This document shows, piece after piece, positions 52,601 to 54,523 of a DNA stretch of 54,523 nt. The position numbers and the translations under genes are program-made. Within the stretch, counting starts at the first letter, position 1; the number at the start of each line of letters is the position of its first letter. The notes beneath the pieces are model-generated. The model ran no database searches. It saw only the letters and a program-made list of their open reading frames with translations, and was not told the origin of the DNA. The stretch is from Bacteroidota bacterium (GTDB taxonomy: Bacteria; Bacteroidota; Bacteroidia; UKL13-3): assembly GCA_947453415.1 (NCBI GenBank), contig CANGGG010000011.1, positions 1 through 54,523 of the forward strand, in the 5' to 3' direction.

Positions 52601-53693
52601 ATATTCAATTACTGATGCCTTTAATTTTACTAAAATAGTTGATAGAACAATTATTGTTCAAGATACAACAAGACCAGTATTAACACCTAAAGCAAGTCCT
52701 TATTTACATCAAGTGAATACTATTTTTGATGCAACTCAAGTGATTACTTGGAGCGATAATTACAATACAAAAGCACAAATGACGCCTACTTTTGCCACTT
52801 CTGTAAATCCAAATAATATTGGAACTTACTTTGTAGTTTATAATTTAAAAGACGAGTCGAACAATATTGCTAATCAATTAACACTTCAAGTAAGGGTAAC
52901 AGATTTAATTATTCCAACAATAAATGTTGCTAACAATCCATTATATGTTGAAGTAAATCAAACATTTAGTGAAAATGATGTAACTGTTAGTGATAACTAT
53001 TGGCCAACTTCAGCTTTATTTAGAAGCCAAACAGGAAATGTTAGAATAGATTCATTAGGTACCTATTATATTACTTATTCGGTAACTGATGGTTCTGGAA
53101 ATGTAAATACATTTGTAAGAACAGTAATAGTAAGAGATACTAAAGCTCCTGTAATTAATTTAATAGGTGGTCAAACAATTAATTTGGTTCGTTGGTCAAC
53201 TTTTGTAGATCCGGGTGTTCAAATAATTGATAATTACAATACTGATGCTCAAATTCGTAAAAACTTGACAGTAACAAGTAATTTACCTTTGAATGCCAAT
53301 AGTCAATATTTTGGAAATGAAGAGGGATTATTTACTGTTCAATACAGGGTGAGAGATATTTCAAATAATATTTCTGCTGTGGTAACAAGAACTGTAAATG
53401 TAATTCCAAATGCTACCTCAATTGAAGACGCTATTAATGCAAATAATATATTATCTATTTATCCAAACCCAAATAATGGAATGGTAAAAATGAAAATGTA
53501 TGAAAATACCTTAAATGATGTAACAGTTAAAGTATATAATGCAATTGGTGGATTGGCTAAAATTATTACTATTAAAAACAATGATTTAACTGAAAAACAA
53601 ATTGATTTATCATCGTTTGCTGATGGTGTATATTTAATTCAAATAGAATCAGACGACAAAGTTTATACTTATAAAATAAGTGTAATTAAATAA
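49605..53693 (+). CDS. Large secreted multidomain surface protein (GEVED, CUB-like, PKD, DUF5011 repeats, T9SS tail)
   Basis: 1362 residues. Signal peptide ending AKAQ; a GEVED-type domain (IWIDFNHNNSFADAGEKV to YGFGETEDYFINI); PKD-like repeats (ANFYTQDTVWINSPYTLINTS; ARFTADKFLGF); a CUB-like part (residues about 405-530). A second IDF-type domain (DYKVWVDKNYNANFETSE) precedes about five DUF5011 Ig-like repeats (GVTAIDNIEG, VKYFVTDYSGN). Type A T9SS tail ILSIYPNPNNG to ISVIK. Probably a cell-surface adhesin or binding protein; no catalytic motif found. Confidence 0.92.
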   Translation: MKSILQFKKLVLFLVLATLTSMSAKAQYCASAATTTADEEIYSVTMNSITNAYNCSTIAPGTGSSLSQYSNFTSLGNMWTFAPGATVNFTIQEDECDGSPYYACGIAIWIDFNHNNSFADAGEKVFVETATATGPRTLTNTFVIPSGVLTGQTTMRIICAEGYSGTTLTECLSYGFGETEDYFINIGTPGPPQPPIANFYTQDTVWINSPYTLINTSSFQSRVFWDIPGESPLQPGYYRQAGYIDTAKYYNNLTYTFTTRGLKLVKLLAVNDAKRDSLRDSIYKYIYVDTPTQAPRAEFITFKRIMGITEEAQFIDLSTNGPTQWDWTIDPPCISCITDPSNGIANYFITGTGQPGQNVASPRLAAFDPGQFKVCLRVWNLRGSDSICKNQYIKVVEGNYMCSGSGGFSSQKLEGFLYGISGPYQTYARSSWPSNCPGFTINPCADSITLFVERIKMWPTDSIEIFNGPTTSSPRIAAIGASSSGQIPLTTAQSIIKGGSSMSFRYKPGTGALPSNYDSASFIIRWFAKPASYPKPISRIDIPDTIYSNQLVSYNNKSTGILMKYSWDTDGNSLFDSTTSNPTRTFLITVPTLKNICLVTYNCVGSDTSCKQVAFLPVNRPPIARFTADKFLGFNTDTFNLIDQSANGVASWRWTFIPASVQYLNGTSQSSQNPKVRLTSPVPYTVRLTSTNAFGVDSITKVAYINVSAYQTPGTGTTFSTIADATMGLRRIRMAGIDSTFTNTTSPSYQYINSSSQIGTMYRGGKYAVILERPKDGSPLDYKVWVDKNYNANFETSELILNKINNGNMQLVDTITISPTQAYGNTRMRVGLDLANSTQFNSVYSVIGMFKDFNVSINKDEVKPTIQLNGTAILRTEINKLFNDPGVTAIDNIEGNISSRVQKITTVDTANIGVYNVKYFVTDYSGNTSDTVYRTVIVELNSTGPSITLVGGSTYRTNVKEHFTDPWVIALDNNGNNITTNVIRTTNVNTDIVGTYSARYSITDAFNFTKIVDRTIIVQDTTRPVLTPKASPYLHQVNTIFDATQVITWSDNYNTKAQMTPTFATSVNPNNIGTYFVVYNLKDESNNIANQLTLQVRVTDLIIPTINVANNPLYVEVNQTFSENDVTVSDNYWPTSALFRSQTGNVRIDSLGTYYITYSVTDGSGNVNTFVRTVIVRDTKAPVINLIGGQTINLVRWSTFVDPGVQIIDNYNTDAQIRKNLTVTSNLPLNANSQYFGNEEGLFTVQYRVRDISNNISAVVTRTVNVIPNATSIEDAINANNILSIYPNPNNGMVKMKMYENTLNDVTVKVYNAIGGLAKIITIKNNDLTEKQIDLSSFADGVYLIQIESDDKVYTYKISVIK

Positions 53694-53714
53694 TCCTTTT
53701 TTTTATTAAAATAG

Positions 53715-53752
53715 AAAAAGATGCTTTCTTTATTGAAAGCATCTTTTTTTTT
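53715..53752 (+). terminator. Terminator of the large secreted protein gene
   Basis: AAAAGATGCTTTC and GAAAGCATCTTTT, 13-bp arms, 6-base loop, T-run. The next gene starts 15 bases later. Confidence 0.9.
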
Positions 53753-53766
53753 ATATATTTGAATGA

Positions 53767-54523
53767 ATGAAAGCAGTAATTGACTTAGGTTCAAATACAT
53801 TTAATTTACTAATAGCTGATATAAAAAACAATCAGTTAAATGTTGCTGTAAATTTAGAATTTCCCGTAAAAATAGGTAAAGGAGGTTTGGTAAATAATTT
53901 CATTACAGAATCGGCTATGCAACGAGCCTTGACCGCACTTTCTCAGTTTAAAAGTTATATAGATCAATTTGAAATTGTTGAAATTAAAGCTTTGGCAACT
54001 TCTGCCATCAGAAATGCTTCCAATGGCAATGAATTAATTCATAAGGTTAAACAATTATTTGATATTGATATAGCTATTATAAATGGAATTGTAGAGGCTG
54101 AATATGTTTATTTAGGGGCAAATAATTCGTTTAAATTACCTAAGGATGAAGTTTTAGTGATGGATATTGGTGGTGGTAGCGTTGAATTTATTATTGGAAG
54201 AAATGAAAATATTTTATGGAAACAAAGTTTTGACATTGGAGCAGTTAGGCTTTTTGAAATGTTTAAACCTGAAAGTCCTTTATTGGCATCCGATATTTTA
54301 ACAATCAAAAATTATATTTTTGATAAATTAAAACCACTAAAAATTGCACTTTCCAATTTTCCTTTACGAACTTTAATTGGAACTGCTGGCACTTTTGAAA
54401 CTTTGGTTGATATTGTAATTAAAGATTTAAAAATTATACCAATTTCATTAAGTAAAAATGCATTTGAAATTTCAATGCATGAATTTGAAGTCTTTAAAGA
54501 AATGATGATTACCTCAACTCTAG
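53767..54523 (+). CDS. Ppx/GppA family phosphatase, N-terminal part (cut by window edge)
   Basis: 252 codons are present; the frame is open to the end. ASKHA-fold motifs: VIDLGSNTFNLLIADI (phosphate 1), EVLVMDIGGGSVEFIIG (phosphate 2), TLIGTAGTFETL (adenosine-like). Hydrolyses polyphosphate or pppGpp. ATG at 53767 is used because ATG 53763 runs into a stop after six codons. Confidence 0.93.
   Translation, partial: MKAVIDLGSNTFNLLIADIKNNQLNVAVNLEFPVKIGKGGLVNNFITESAMQRALTALSQFKSYIDQFEIVEIKALATSAIRNASNGNELIHKVKQLFDIDIAIINGIVEAEYVYLGANNSFKLPKDEVLVMDIGGGSVEFIIGRNENILWKQSFDIGAVRLFEMFKPESPLLASDILTIKNYIFDKLKPLKIALSNFPLRTLIGTAGTFETLVDIVIKDLKIIPISLSKNAFEISMHEFEVFKEMMITSTL

Overview
The window is AT-rich chromosomal DNA from a member of the Bacteroidota. 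The evidence is consistent: type IX secretion C-terminal sorting domains on two exported proteins, SprA-like and other barrel-type outer-membrane proteins, almost no Shine-Dalgarno sites, several promoters with the Bacteroidota -7 box TAnnTTTG, lipoproteins of Bacteroidota style, and housekeeping proteins (FolE, DapD, LipA, RsmG, PyrR, TrpS, AccA) that read as Bacteroidota orthologues. It is chromosomal core with small accessory insertions. I see no prophage, no IS transposase and no CRISPR array.

Layout. 1-2432: end of a chromate transporter gene, a pterin pair folE-queD, and an ECF sigma factor. 2468-10449: a heavy-metal efflux operon (small exported protein, CzcA/CusA pump, TolC-like channel, CDF transporter, periplasmic adaptor). 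It is interrupted by a GxxExxY nuclease gene bracketed by inverted TCTGCG iterons, and by other repeat DNA. 10450-13163: a palindrome island, a LexA/S24-type repressor with an operator array over its own promoter, and xseA-xseB split by REP-like DNA. 13191-16110: small membrane, zinc-ribbon and SRPBCC proteins, then a very AT-rich stretch of orphan frames. 16111-27368: a membrane TPR/AraC sensor, two tRNAs, accA, a glycosyltransferase, dapD, lipA, OsmC, a THUMP-like methyltransferase, an ABC ATPase and rsmG.

27451-32619 is a sulfane-sulfur (persulfide) island: a rhodanese-thioredoxin lipoprotein, thioredoxin, a YgaP-like protein split into two genes, another rhodanese, a CxxC metal-binding-type protein, DUF6132, a methyltransferase, DUF2892 and a CoA-disulfide-reductase/rhodanese fusion. 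Its three transcription units each carry a Crp/Fnr-type palindrome (consensus TGTAACnnnnGTTACA) placed exactly 21 bp upstream of a TAnnTTTG-like -7 box. This is the strongest unannotated signal in the window and implies one co-regulated circuit whose regulator lies elsewhere.

32784-54523: 3-hydroxybutyryl-CoA dehydrogenase, a TlpA-like thioredoxin-fold protein, a large SprA-like outer-membrane protein, and an MNT/HEPN toxin-antitoxin pair whose HEPN gene is split by a +1 shift at CTT TAA A and which lies between 20-bp direct repeats. Then follow a methyltransferase, a PAP2 phosphatase and a ZIP transporter, the pyrB-pyrR-ribF-trpS series, an M36 fungalysin-type protease, YajQ, a 1362-residue secreted multidomain protein, and the start of a Ppx/GppA phosphatase cut by the window end.

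All functional names rest on motif recognition by eye; no database search was run.
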